Counted from the first letter of the stretch, positions 26,501-34,745 are shown. The stretch is 49,806 nucleotides of DNA from Nonomuraea harbinensis (GCF_019396385.1 NZ_JAHKRN010000060.1:1-49806), one strand, 5' to 3'. Notes: generated from the sequence alone by a model not told the origin. Made by a program: numbers and translations.

Positions 26501-27604
26501 GTACCCGACGCCGAGGGCGAGTGGGCCGCCACGCCCGCCGTGCTCCTGGCCCGCACGGTCAATGCCGAACTCGACGCCGTCGACGACGGCGACGGCCCTT
26601 GGGACCGGGTCCAGAAAAAGGTGGCCGAGGAGCACAAACTCCTGTCCGACGCCATGGCCAGGCACGGACACTCCGTCGGGCTGACCCTGCACGACGGAGT
26701 GATGATCGTGGACGTGGTCTTCCAGGGACGCAGCAGGGACGTTCCCGGGTTGGCCGCAGCGCTGGCGGAGGAGACCGGGCACCGGGCCAGGCTGTTGTCG
26801 GCCAAGGAACGCGAGATCCTGGAGAACCACCTGCTCAACGAGGTCGCCGGAACGCTGCACGAGCTGATCGCCGCAGCCGAGTCCGAGGTTCGGGAGATGA
26901 ACTCCGAGCTGGAGTCCCGCCCCACGTCCACCGGCATGCGCCTGCGCCTGCTCTGGAAGACGGGCAGGAACGCCCCGGAAGGGCTGGACCGGGTCAGGGA
27001 CAAACTCCGGCAGACCGTGGACGCCTGGTCCGTCGCCGACCGGTCCACGGTGGGCGCGTTCCTGCAGGAGCGGATCGCCCGCGAGCACGCCGACAACCCG
27101 GCCGCGGGCTGGACCGAGGCGCTGACCAAGGCTCTGGACTACCGGGCCTGGCACGAGTTCGCGATCCAGCGGCAGCAGGACGGGCAGTGGCGGGCCGCGA
27201 CCGGTCCCGCCTCGGGCGGCGAGCGGGTGCTGGCCGCTTCGGTGCCGCTGTTCGCCGCGGCCTCGGCCCACTACAAGTCGGCGGGCAACCCGTACGCGCC
27301 CCGGCTGGTCGCCCTGGACGAGGCGTTCGCCGGGGTGGACGACGACTCCCGGGCCAAGTGCCTGGGCCTGCTGGCCACCTTCGACATGGACGTGGTGATG
27401 ACCAGCGAGCGCGAGTGGGGTTGTTACCCGCAGGTGCCCGGGCTGGCGATCTGCCAGCTCTCGCGGCGCGACGGCATCGACGCGGTGCTGGTCACGCCCT
27501 GGCGGTGGGACGGGCGCGAGCGGCGGCGGGCCGAGCGCCCGGCCGTCGCGGTGCCCGTGCCTGGCGCCCCGGCCGCCACCCGGCAGGACGGCCTGTTCGA
27601 ATGA
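23516..27604 (+). CDS. jetC: Wadjet type II JetC (TIGR02680 family SMC-like ATPase)
   Basis: The 1362-residue SMC/MukB-like motor of the Wadjet complex. The N-terminal ATPase half has Walker A GNNGTGKS at residues 39-46. A very long coiled coil (about 260-620 and 700-1010), rich in Ala/Glu/Arg, is interrupted by a hinge-like segment near 575-720. The C-terminal half has the ABC signature ASGGERVLA (about 1231-1239) and Walker B RLVALDEAFAGVDDDSR (about 1262-1278). ATG 23516 follows AAAGGA; a GTG at 23513 overlapping the jetB stop is the alternative. ATPase motifs look intact. The product is expected to extrude DNA loops with JetA/B. Confidence 0.94.
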   Translation: MLPSPTSERWKPLRAGLVDLFYYDVEEFHFHDGRLLLRGNNGTGKSKVLALTLPFLLDGELAPHRVEPDGDRQKRMEWNLLLGGRHPHPERLGYAWMEFGRRGADGTEEFRTIGCGLKAVKDRGIVRHWFFLTPRRVGAELHLLSPTGVVFTREKLREAVEGHGMVYDRASDYRRAVDEALFGLGEHRYEALVNLLIQLRQPQLSKKPDEKLLSRALTEALPPLSPALIATVADAFRGLDEERDALRGLQEAHRAAGDFLVHYRRYAAIAAKRKAAVLRVAHSRYEHLGRNLSEAEGRHAAAEAELAAAQDLLEELEKRRNLLEARREALRQSPEMRDAERLKQTGEEARRRADDAQRYERERERLAGETRRRGQRAEAARGKAGAAGRDLDETRQAAVKAARAARCERDHLAVANWQDLPERPEQPRRAAEALAERQERAIGELERLIGAVEATRTRLTAARSEVDRLTGEQQAAAQRIGDAERAAGTAGAALIQDYTLYLAELSELRLDDPDDVLAALETWAVSAEGPNPAAAAVNEAGRAATDALGRLGAELDAELRAAGQTATSLAEEIARLEAGEHDAPPAPHTRDLAARLGRPGAPLWKVVDFADEVPADHRAGLEAALEAAGILDSWVRPDGSLLAADDSVIVAAPPSAGPSCSAVLRPAVDRADPQAAALSDAAVQTVLEGIGLGAGDGAWVAVDGRWANGVLAGSWRKDEAHHIGEGAREAARRARLAALRAELDQVKRRIDGLRADLAALGARRDRLAAEHRALPPDLPLREAYVKLAAEHERRRHLDSDHAAAAQVLRERQDEVRAAADRAGEFAADVGLPAEPAALGEVKAAIADYRLALARLWPAAQAFRNAQEAVAEAEEDLGRTLQQLEAAAELAATARAEADAAAETYRALAETAGAAVDELFRRLNQVEQELRERESTERAVRRREQGALQERGKAQGELGNLREQIQEASGTREAAVGEFRAFAATGLLNVALADLEVPDAEGEWAATPAVLLARTVNAELDAVDDGDGPWDRVQKKVAEEHKLLSDAMARHGHSVGLTLHDGVMIVDVVFQGRSRDVPGLAAALAEETGHRARLLSAKEREILENHLLNEVAGTLHELIAAAESEVREMNSELESRPTSTGMRLRLLWKTGRNAPEGLDRVRDKLRQTVDAWSVADRSTVGAFLQERIAREHADNPAAGWTEALTKALDYRAWHEFAIQRQQDGQWRAATGPASGGERVLAASVPLFAAASAHYKSAGNPYAPRLVALDEAFAGVDDDSRAKCLGLLATFDMDVVMTSEREWGCYPQVPGLAICQLSRRDGIDAVLVTPWRWDGRERRRAERPAVAVPVPGAPAATRQDGLFE

Positions 27605-28842
27605 GCGGGGCAGAGGAACGGCTGCGGCGGCTGCTGGGCGGCGAGGAGACCGCCTGGCTGGTCGACCGGGTACACCGTCGCCTGGAACAGGGCCGGCCGC
27701 CCACCGGCACGGTGACGCTCGCCACCGCGACCCCCGGTCAGCGCCGCGCGATCGAGGTGCTGCTCGGCCGCCGGGCGGGAGCGGGCGCGTCCCTGTCGGT
27801 GTCCCTGGACGACGTGGACCGGATGCTGCGCGACAGCGGCGTGACCGACGGCGGGCTGCGCGAGGCCGTCGTACGACTGCGCGGCCCGATCCGCGACCTG
27901 GCCGGTGAGAACGCGGCGCAGACGGCGGCCTGGAAGCGTGCCTTCGCGCGGCTCGACGCCCTCGTCGCCGACCGTTCCGAGCTGGCCGGATGGCGCTCCT
28001 GGCTGGAGAGCACCGGGGTGGTGCGAAGGCTCACTGCCACGGCCGACGAGGCGCGAACGTCGCTCGACCGGCTGGCCGCCGTTCTGGCCCGGCTACCCTC
28101 GCCAGGCCTGCCCCTGGGTCGGCTCGCAGCCGAAACCTGCGGCGACGCGCATGCCCTGGACGAGGGACGGCCGCTGGCGACCCTGGCCCTGTCTGCCGCC
28201 CGCGCGCTGGCCGGGCTGCCGTACGCGGGCGAGGGCGGCGCGGACGCCCGCCGGGCGGTGTGGGCCGCGGTCGGCGTCCACCTCGACGACCTGTCCTCCC
28301 TCGTGCTCTGCCTGGGCCTGTCAGGCGACGGCCGCACCCCCACCGGGCGCCTGCTCAGCGCCGCCAAGGCGGCCGGCGAACCGTGCGTGCTGACCCTGCG
28401 CCAGCTCCGCCGCCACGAGCGGCCGATCCCAGCCGGCCTGGTCAGGATCTGTGAGAACCCCGTGGTGGTCGCCGCGGCCGCCGACGAGCTCGGGCCCGCC
28501 TGCCCACCCCTGGTCTGCGGCGGCGGCAGGCCCTCGGCCGCGGTGTGGCGGCTCCTGGAGCTCCTGGCCCGTGGCGGCGCGGAGTTCGCCTACCACGGGG
28601 ACTTCGACTGGGGCGGGCTCGCCATCGCCGCCGCCGTTCACGAGCGTGTGGGCTTCGCGCCGTGGCGCTTCGATGCCGCCTCCTACGCGGCGGTGCCTTC
28701 GGCTGCGCCGCTCACCGGCCGCCCGTGCCCGTCACCGTGGGATCCGGAACTGGCCTCGGCGATGGCACGACGCGGCGTACGGGTGGAGGAGGAACTCGTC
28801 CTCCCCAAGCTGATCGCCGACCTGGGCTCCGCGCCGCCATAG
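27601..28842 (+). CDS. jetD: Wadjet type II JetD (TIGR02679 family toprim nuclease)
   Basis: The 413-residue TIGR02679 component, the nuclease that cleaves plasmid DNA trapped by JetABC. The N-terminal DNA-binding part is followed by a C-terminal toprim-like domain. The acidic motif is YHGDFDWGGLAIAAAV (about residues 331-346), including the DxD that typically binds metal, and PLTGRPCPSPWDPELASAMA follows. ATG 27601 overlaps the jetC stop (ATGA), completing an operon whose genes all overlap by 1-4 bp. The operon appears complete and uninterrupted, so it may be functional. Confidence 0.92.
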   Translation: MSGAEERLRRLLGGEETAWLVDRVHRRLEQGRPPTGTVTLATATPGQRRAIEVLLGRRAGAGASLSVSLDDVDRMLRDSGVTDGGLREAVVRLRGPIRDLAGENAAQTAAWKRAFARLDALVADRSELAGWRSWLESTGVVRRLTATADEARTSLDRLAAVLARLPSPGLPLGRLAAETCGDAHALDEGRPLATLALSAARALAGLPYAGEGGADARRAVWAAVGVHLDDLSSLVLCLGLSGDGRTPTGRLLSAAKAAGEPCVLTLRQLRRHERPIPAGLVRICENPVVVAAAADELGPACPPLVCGGGRPSAAVWRLLELLARGGAEFAYHGDFDWGGLAIAAAVHERVGFAPWRFDAASYAAVPSAAPLTGRPCPSPWDPELASAMARRGVRVEEELVLPKLIADLGSAPP

Positions 28843-28978
28843 GGCCCGTCGATCAATAAATCGTCGGTTTCGGCGACGTATCTCCAGGTCATACGGTTGC
28901 GAACCAGCAAGTTATTCTTCGGGGGCCCTTAGCGGTCACCGCCCGATTCTCGGAGGGAGCATCGTATGCTGCGGTGGA

Positions 28979-29230
28979 GTGCCGCACCTCCGACGACCGG
29001 GCTCGACCCGTCGCTGCGACGCAGCCCGCCGGGTCATCCGGCTGGCCGAGGAACGCCAGCATGCCGCTCAAGTGCTCGAACGCCGCCTGGATGCGCTGGA
29101 ACACCGCTCCGAAGCCGCCGGCAGGGCCGAACGCATTTTGAGCGTTGCCGCCGGCATGCGGACCCACCTCGGTCGGGACCGACTGTCCGTTGAAGATCTG
29201 TACGACCCGGACACCGGTCTTCCCGCGTGA
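28979..29230 (+). CDS. VapB-like antitoxin (N-terminus uncertain)
   Basis: About 83 residues. The C-terminal part AERILSVAAGMRTHLGRDRL then SVEDLYDPDTGLPA looks like the toxin-neutralising tail of a VapB-type antitoxin. The N-terminal DNA-binding part is not recognisable and may be degraded. The stop overlaps the VapC-like start (GTGA), as in toxin-antitoxin operons. Confidence 0.5.
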   Translation: MPHLRRPGSTRRCDAARRVIRLAEERQHAAQVLERRLDALEHRSEAAGRAERILSVAAGMRTHLGRDRLSVEDLYDPDTGLPA

Positions 29231-29571
29231 TCATCGACTCCAGCGCCATCATTGCCGTCATCAACGGTGAGCCAGAGGCCATCCCATTCGCTCACACCAT
29301 CGCCGCAAACGTGTGTCGCATCTCGGCCGTCAACTACGTCGAAGCGGCCATCGTGGCGGACAACCGCGGTGAGGCCATGCGCAACGCCTTCGACACGCTC
29401 GTTGATGAAATGGGCCTCATCAGCTTGATGGCACCGGCATTGTTGATGCTGCTGATCTCTTGCCGGACCGCTGGGAGTCCCCCACGCACCGCTCACCCAT
29501 CGTTACAGCGACATGCTGCCCAAGATCATCGGAGTGCTGTTTTTGTGACCATTCCAGGAGCCAGGCCATGA
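29227..29571 (+). pseudogene. VapC-like PIN-domain toxin, C-terminally degraded
   Basis: Reads MIIDSSAIIAVINGEPEAIP then CRISAVNYVEAAIVADNRGE, with the first Asp and the Glu of a PIN ribonuclease visible. After TLVDEMGLIS (near 29430) similarity to a PIN domain stops, and the second acidic pair (NFGDCF-type) is missing, so the toxin is probably inactive. The open frame to 29571 is a random continuation. The region 29572-29771 holds only a short unrecognised frame. Confidence 0.55.
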
Positions 29572-29771
29572 GCCACCCTTCCACACCCGCCATCACCGGG
29601 GAAGCAGAGTCCCGCCCCGAAGCCGGCACCCGACACTTTGATCAACTCGACCCCAAGAGGGCTCGGTCGCGATCGTGAGAGATCAGGGCCGAAACGCCCG
29701 TTGCGCCTGCTGGGATTACCTCAATAAATGGCAGCTCAGAACACGAAACCGTTCACCGAATCGAACGTCCT

Positions 29772-30275
29772 TCAGGACCGGTCTCCCTCTTGCACCCTGA
29801 TGAAGATGCGAGCTTCTCCACGCTCCGTTTTCGCCACCACACGCCAGCAACCTGGTGAAGGGAACTGCAACGACGCCGGTATGGGGCCCGGCAAGCCGTC
29901 CGCCGTAGGCATCAGGTGAGCCGAGCCCACGTTGTCACCCGCCACTTCTTCAACGGTAACCGTGGGAAGCCTCGTGCCGGTCGTCCATAGTGGACGCTTG
30001 ATCTGATAGCCCTCCGGGACCCGCACGACCGAGGAACTCCAACCTCCTGACACAGGAGCGACGAACCAGATGTCGGTTGCGCCTACCCCTGACTGGCCAT
30101 CGCTCCCGGGAATGTCCACGCGATCGCGCACCGTGTCATCACATGGTGCCGTGGCGGCATCCGTGGCCTCCGTGCGCGCCCCTCCTTGCGAACAGGCCGT
30201 CAGGCTCAACGCAGCAATGATTCCGCATGACATGAGCGTTATGGCGGTAGCGGTTCGGTAGTTCACAGCAGCCAT
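29772..30275 (-). CDS. Putative secreted lipoprotein, function unknown
   Basis: A 167-residue protein from ATG 30275. The N-terminus MAAVNYRTATAITLMSCGII carries a signal peptide, with a lipobox at SLTAC followed by Gln (about residues 24-29), so it is likely membrane-anchored outside the cell. The mature part has three or four cysteines and a segment TGTRLPTVTVEEVAGDNVGS. I do not recognise a family. Its start overlaps the end of an upstream membrane-protein gene by 13 bp, so the two are probably one operon. Confidence 0.7.
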   Translation of the reverse strand: MAAVNYRTATAITLMSCGIIAALSLTACSQGGARTEATDAATAPCDDTVRDRVDIPGSDGQSGVGATDIWFVAPVSGGWSSSVVRVPEGYQIKRPLWTTGTRLPTVTVEEVAGDNVGSAHLMPTADGLPGPIPASLQFPSPGCWRVVAKTERGEARIFIRVQEGDRS

Positions 30276-30688
30276 GCGGAAGCCATCCATCCCGATATTG
30301 CGACCATGACGAGCACGCCGAGCGCCTGTGCGTAACGAACGCAGTGCCACCAGCGGTCCATCGCTCTCTTGCCGAGAGCTGAAACATCACCGGCGGTAAC
30401 CGAAATGATAAGCGGAACGGCGAAGAACAGGCCGTAGACCGCGCCTGACCGCGACGGCGCTATCCCCAAGACGGCCGAAAGCAGGACCAGCCAGGAAGTG
30501 AACGACACTCGATAAAGAGCAAGGCTCTTCGCGGTTTGCCGACGCCATCCTATGGACATCGAGCCACGAAGAATCGCCCGGGTGTCGACGATGACTCCCT
30601 TGGCAGCGACAAGGGCGAACACTTTGAGCGCGTTTTCCACAGGGAGGACAAGCGCTACCGCCTGACCGATCTGCGACAGGAAGAACAC
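30263..30688 (-). CDS. Small integral membrane protein, possibly 5'-truncated
   Basis: About 141 residues with four probable membrane segments: QIGQAVALVLPVENALKVFA, YRVSFTSWLVLLSAVLGIAP, GAVYGLFFAVPLIISVTAGD and ALGVLVMVAISGWMASAWLL. No family is recognised. The apparent GTG start at 30688 abuts the IS fragment at 30685, so the true N-terminus may have been cut off. It overlaps the lipoprotein gene downstream. Confidence 0.55.
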   Translation of the reverse strand: MFFLSQIGQAVALVLPVENALKVFALVAAKGVIVDTRAILRGSMSIGWRRQTAKSLALYRVSFTSWLVLLSAVLGIAPSRSGAVYGLFFAVPLIISVTAGDVSALGKRAMDRWWHCVRYAQALGVLVMVAISGWMASAWLL

Positions 30689-30922
30689 CGGGCACGCCCT
30701 GGCACTGCCGGCCCGGGCATACCGGCCAGGTCATCACCACGCTGCGCAGGCCGCCACAGCCGTCGCGCCTGAAGCCCCGCGCTCTGATCGCCCATGGTGA
30801 TCTCGACGGATACTGGCGTTTTCACCTCGCCCGGCAACACGAACGGGTCCACCGGAGCTGCTACCAGGACGGATACTCCCTCACGGCTTGATCGATCAGT
30901 CACTGCGGAAGAGCTACACCCG
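30685..30922 (+). mobile_element. ISKra4 remnant with right terminal repeat
   Basis: The plus strand reads AGHTGQVITTLRR, then with an internal deletion LKPRALIAHGDLDGYWRFHL and the transposase stop near 30891. The terminal repeat TCACTGCGGAAGAGCTACAC-CCG is at 30900-30922. It is the fourth copy of this family in the window. The hydrolase gene starts 33 bp after it. Confidence 0.8.
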
Positions 30923-30954
30923 TCCGGTTTGGTCGGCAGTGGGAGGATGGGGGC

Positions 30955-31686
30955 ATGTATGTCCGTGAGGCCGGTGACGCACACGCTCCTCCTATCCTGT
31001 TACTGCACGGTGGCGGCGTCGCGGGATGGATGTGGCGACCGACGCTGGAGGGGCTCGGAGCGAAAGCCCGAGTGATCCTTCCCGATCTGCCCGGTCACGG
31101 ACGCAGTTCTGAGGAAGCGTATCGGTCACATGAGATGACCGCCCAGGCCGTGGCCAGGGTCCTGGAGGAACGCGCACCGGACGGCGCGATGGTCGCGGGG
31201 TTCTCGTTGGGTGCGCAGCTCACGATCCTCCTCGCCGCGACCCGGCCCGATCTCGTCATGAGTGCCGTCGTCGTGAGCGCGCAGGCGGAGCCTCTTCCGT
31301 TCCCGCAGGCGACCCTGGGGCTCCTCGGCGCGACCGCACCGCTCGCGCGGCAACGGTGGTTCGCGAAGCTCCAGGCGAAGCAACTGTTCATCCCGGACGA
31401 ACTCCTGACGGACTACCTTCGCGACAGCGCTCGCATAAGCCGTGAGACTCTTCTCGCCAGCGTCGGCGAGAACATCCGCTTCACCCTCCCTGCCGGCTGG
31501 GCCGACTTCAAGAACCCGGCATTGGTGATGGTGGGCGAGCACGAGCGGAAGCTCATGCACGACTCCGCACGGAACATCCACGACGCCCTTCCGGGCAGCC
31601 AGATGACCTCCGTGCCGGAATGCGGCCATGGCATACCCCTGCAGCGACCGGACCTGTTCGCCCAGATCCTGGCCGACAGAATGTGA
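30955..31686 (+). CDS. Alpha/beta-fold hydrolase
   Basis: A 243-residue soluble hydrolase. It has an oxyanion-hole motif LLLHGGGVAGWMW (about residues 15-27), LPDLPGHGRS (about 43-52), the nucleophile elbow in GFSLGAQL (Ser about 83), and the catalytic His in ECGHGIPLQ (about 226). The start is ATG 30955 with GGGAGG at 30941-30946. The substrate is unknown; it resembles small esterases and dienelactone- or menaquinone-type hydrolases. It stands alone after an IS fragment, which could supply its promoter. Confidence 0.92.
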   Translation: MYVREAGDAHAPPILLLHGGGVAGWMWRPTLEGLGAKARVILPDLPGHGRSSEEAYRSHEMTAQAVARVLEERAPDGAMVAGFSLGAQLTILLAATRPDLVMSAVVVSAQAEPLPFPQATLGLLGATAPLARQRWFAKLQAKQLFIPDELLTDYLRDSARISRETLLASVGENIRFTLPAGWADFKNPALVMVGEHERKLMHDSARNIHDALPGSQMTSVPECGHGIPLQRPDLFAQILADRM

Positions 31687-31774
31687 ACGTCCGGTTCTGC
31701 ATGCACCTCGGATGGCAGAAGGGTCTCGGCCATCCAAGATGACTCGGCCGGCGCCGCATGCCCGTCCCGGCGTA

Positions 31775-32101
31775 CTAGCCGAAAGGCGGTCGGCGACGTC
31801 GTTGCCACCATGCCCAATCCGAGTCGGGGGACGTAGGCGGTCCTGGTGAGGTTCGACGGAGGTAATAGACGTCGATGGGCAGGACCAGGGCATACAGATG
31901 CGGTCCGGCCCACGAAGGTAAGGCGATGAGAGCCTGTTGAAGTCGCCGGCGAGGCGCGTCTCCAGTGCACTCATCGCACTCGCATCTGCGGAAGAGGTAA
32001 TCAGCGGTCCCGACCATGGCCGCCTGCTGCCAAGCCGTCAGGGCAGCCGCCACCGCACCTGGCCACATCCGGGTGTGTTCAAGGGCGATCATCGCGGCCA
32101 T
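31775..32101 (-). CDS. Hypothetical small protein, 108 aa
   Basis: From ATG 32101: MAAMIALEHTRMWPGAVAAA then LTAWQQAAMVGTADYLFRRC and EWAWWQR-type basic end (PDSDWAWWQRRRRPPFG). The codon bias and the ordered composition suggest a real gene. A Cys pair in RRCECDECTG could bind metal. No family is recognised, and the start could be further upstream. The region 32102-32374 has no other supported feature. Confidence 0.45.
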   Translation of the reverse strand: MAAMIALEHTRMWPGAVAAALTAWQQAAMVGTADYLFRRCECDECTGDAPRRRLQQALIALPSWAGPHLYALVLPIDVYYLRRTSPGPPTSPDSDWAWWQRRRRPPFG

Positions 32102-32374
32102 GGGACCACGGCCGAGGCCGGGAACATGATGGATCACAGCTCTGTGGGTCCCACACGCCGTTCCTCGCGTACGGACCTGGGAAGGGCGCCTACGCGGCAT
32201 GGCCCTTTCTGATCGATGGCATGGCCAGGATGATCGCACGCGACGAGCGTGGCGTCCAAGCCCTCAGTAGCCCAAGGCAAAGCATGCCTCCGGCGGGGGG
32301 CACAATGAAAGGGCTGTCACGTCATAACGCGTCTGCTATGCCTGGGGCCAGGGGTCGCCCGAAAGAACGGCGCC

Positions 32375-32806
32375 CTACCTCGACTCGAAATTGAGTTGAT
32401 CGACAATATCGAGGTCTCCCTCTGTGGTGATCACCGCAAGCCATGATCGGTCTTCGGCGACGAAATAGTGGTGTTCCGGTATCTCGAGCAGCGCGGCCAC
32501 GATCGAAGGGGCATTGGTGTCGGTGAAACACACCGCGTAAGGCGAGAGTCCGTCTCCGACGTGTTCGACCACGGAACCAGGGGCAATGCGTCGGCACACC
32601 TCTTTGGATGCCAACGCCGCCAGCTGATTGTCGTCCGTGATGTTCCAGTGCAGATGCCTGTCCTGCACACGGTCCCAGGCAATCTTGCTTCCACAGGTCG
32701 GGAAGCGCAGGCTGAGCCAGTCGAAGATAGCTGACGAATCGCGCCGCTCCAGTCCCCGAAGCGGCGACACGGTATAAACCGTCTGCTCCCAGTAATTGTT
32801 ATTCAT
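32375..32806 (-). CDS. Hypothetical protein, 143 aa
   Basis: From ATG 32806 (MNNNYWEQTVYTVSPLRGLE). It has a balanced composition, lower GC than its neighbours, and segments such as YAVCFTDTNAPSIVAALLEI and DRSWLAVITTEGDLDIVDQL that look like a compact alpha/beta domain. No signal peptide, no family recognised. The upstream AT-rich stretch (32800-32870) may be its promoter and suggests horizontal origin. Confidence 0.6.
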   Translation of the reverse strand: MNNNYWEQTVYTVSPLRGLERRDSSAIFDWLSLRFPTCGSKIAWDRVQDRHLHWNITDDNQLAALASKEVCRRIAPGSVVEHVGDGLSPYAVCFTDTNAPSIVAALLEIPEHHYFVAEDRSWLAVITTEGDLDIVDQLNFESR

Positions 32807-33086
32807 TATTAGTGCACCGACAAATGTCGACGGGTCCTCTTTTCGTTTCGGATATTATTATGTCGCAGGTAGTGGGTGTGCGGGCCCGGGAACTCGGCGC
32901 CGGCCGTGCGGTGCCGGAGGTCGTGCGGGCGGATCCGCGGAAGGCTCGTCTGATGGGCAAGCTGCGAGAACAGGTCGCCGACCCGTGCGACAGTTACTTA
33001 TAGTGATGATTCCGTCACCGCGTGGAGAAGGGGAGGGAACCGTTGCGACAGGAGTTGCCCGGCGTGAGGCCGGGGACGATCGGGGC

Positions 33087-33611
33087 ATGGCGAGCACATT
33101 TCAGCGGGGCAAGGTGCAACTCGTTTTCGGTGCGATGGACGTCGACGGTGACGGCGTGCTGCGCGAGAGCGATTTCGATGCCCTAGCGGGGCGCTGGGCG
33201 TCCATCCGCGCGGCCGGTGATGAGGAGCACCTCATGGCGATCATGCATGGCTGGTGGGGAACGCTCGCCGAGCGCTCCCGCGACCCCGAGTCGGTCACGC
33301 TCGACGACGTCCTCACCGTCGTGGATCTGCTCGGCCGGACGCCGGACGCCGTGGACGCCACCGCCGAGGCCATGTTCGAGGCCATCGACGAGGACGGCGA
33401 CGGCCGGATCTCGCCGGCCGAGTACCAACGCATGATCGAGGCGTGGAACGGCAGCCCCACCGACACCACCGCCGTGTTCGTCCGACTCGACGCCGATGGT
33501 GACGGCACCGTCTCCCGTACGGAGTTCGTCCGCCACTGGAGAGAGTTCTGGGTGGGCGACGACCCTGCGGCGCCCGGAAGCCACGTCTTCGGGATACCCC
33601 CCGCCGCCTGA
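33087..33611 (+). CDS. EF-hand calcium-binding protein
   Basis: A 174-residue cytosolic calerythrin-like protein. Three canonical EF loops are visible: DVDGDGVLRESDF (about residues 18-30), DEDGDGRISPAEY (about 108-120) and DADGDGTVSRTEF (about 142-154). A fourth, degenerate pair is likely around RDPESVTLDDVLT. The start is ATG 33087. It probably acts as a calcium buffer or sensor; no partner gene is adjacent. The region 32807-33086 contains only a short unnamed open frame. Confidence 0.92.
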   Translation: MASTFQRGKVQLVFGAMDVDGDGVLRESDFDALAGRWASIRAAGDEEHLMAIMHGWWGTLAERSRDPESVTLDDVLTVVDLLGRTPDAVDATAEAMFEAIDEDGDGRISPAEYQRMIEAWNGSPTDTTAVFVRLDADGDGTVSRTEFVRHWREFWVGDDPAAPGSHVFGIPPAA

Positions 33612-33811
33612 TCGACCCCCGGCTTTCAGCGGCAGCGCGGGTGCAGGGACGCTGTCGAGCAGCGTGATCGTGACCGTCTCGGTTCCAAGCTCCGCCGTCG
33701 AGAGCCGCTCCGCTCCGTCAGGTCACTACGACCCATGCGCCGATCACGACGGTCCGGCCACGGCTGGTCAGTGGATCCGAGAAACAGCTCTCAGCGGTTG
33801 ACGACAAAACC

Positions 33812-34431
33812 TCAGCCGGTGCGGGGGACGGGGTTGCACGGCTTCACCGGTGAGCCCGCCTTGGCCAGCCAGGAGCCCATTCGCCAGCGCGCCTGTGCGC
33901 TCCGCTCGTCGCTGAACTCCAGCACGAGCGTCTCGCTCGGCCTGATGTACTCAGGGAAAATGTGGAATGTACCCGAGCTTGCCTGGATGGCCTTGTACGA
34001 ACGCGCCTTGCTCACGAGCTCACGCAACTCCTCCGGGTTGCCGGCAGGCGGCCCGCCGTAGGAGTCGTCCGCGCCGACGAATCTGGGGACCTCGCATCGT
34101 GTAGCCGGGGCCAGGAACGTCACGTCGGCCTTGACACCGGCGGCGGCCAGGTCGGACTCCAGCCCTTGAGGTCGCGCAGTTCCTTGAGCGTCACCGTGAG
34201 CGTGCCGTCCTGGTTTTCGGCCACCGCGTACGCTGCGGTCCCCGTGCCGATCACCTGCGGTGCGAGAGCGACCGCCGCTGTGGCGGCGACCGCGACCAGC
34301 ACCCGGGGCACGGTGACGATGCGCCGCCGGGTGTGCATCCCGTCCAGCACCCGTCGTCGTGCTCCGGCGAGATCATCTGGGGTGGCCGGCGGGACGGTCG
34401 CCCACATGGCCTTGAGTGCGTCCAATGTCAT
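33812..34431 (-). pseudogene. Membrane anti-sigma-type protein, one-base frameshift
   Basis: ATG 34431 starts MTLDALKAMWATVPPATPDD, then a membrane segment (VPRVLVAVAATAAVALAPQV) and TVTLKELRDLKG. After that the frame is lost near 34165: GGCTGGAG looks like GGCCTGGAG minus one base. The other frame restores ESDLAAAGVKADVTFLAPAT and continues to SPVKPCNPVPRTG at 33812. The C-terminal part is intact, so this is a single gene with a frameshift or a sequence error. It overlaps the sigma fragment upstream by 4 bp. Confidence 0.75.
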
Positions 34432-34745
34432 TCTCCTTGTTCTTGGTCGAGGGCTCGACGGATCTGGAAGCGGGCTCGATTGAGGGGCGACGCGACGGTG
34501 CCAGCGGGATGGCGAGCGCGTCGGCGACCTCCTGGTAGCAGTTCGGCCCAGGCGACGAGCAGCAGCACGTCGCGGTCGGACCGGCTGAGCTTCATCAACG
34601 CCTGGGCCAGCGGCCGGTTGACGGCCAGGGTGTTGATCCCGTCCTCGACCTGGCGGCCGGGGATCTCGGCCGGGTGCACACCGCTGCGGATGTAGGCGCG
34701 GTAGAGGTTCGTCTCGGTGCGTCGCCGCCTGCCGATGAGCCGTCC
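34428..34745 (-). pseudogene. ECF sigma factor remnant, 5'-truncated
   Basis: Reads RTETNLYRAYIRSGVHPAEI, then LAVNRPLAQALMKLSRSDRD and VLLLVAWAEL (end of region 2/linker and start of region 4). The frame then slips twice, once near AACTGCTACC and again at CCGCTGGCACC, and returns as LNRARFQIRRALDQEQGE. The N-terminal region 2 is missing beyond 34745. Together with the anti-sigma-type gene this is a dead copy of the pair at 9593-11052. Confidence 0.7.

Noticed and set aside
23480..27271. A 1263-residue open frame on the minus strand opposite jetC
   Set aside because: It is the shadow of a very GC-rich coding strand: repetitive Gly/Arg/Pro/Leu composition, no domain, and a start inside jetC. 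The plus-strand frame carries Walker A, signature and Walker B motifs.
32812..33003. Small plus-strand frame upstream of the EF-hand gene
   Set aside because: No family, composition uninformative, ends before the EF-hand start without a clear ribosome site.
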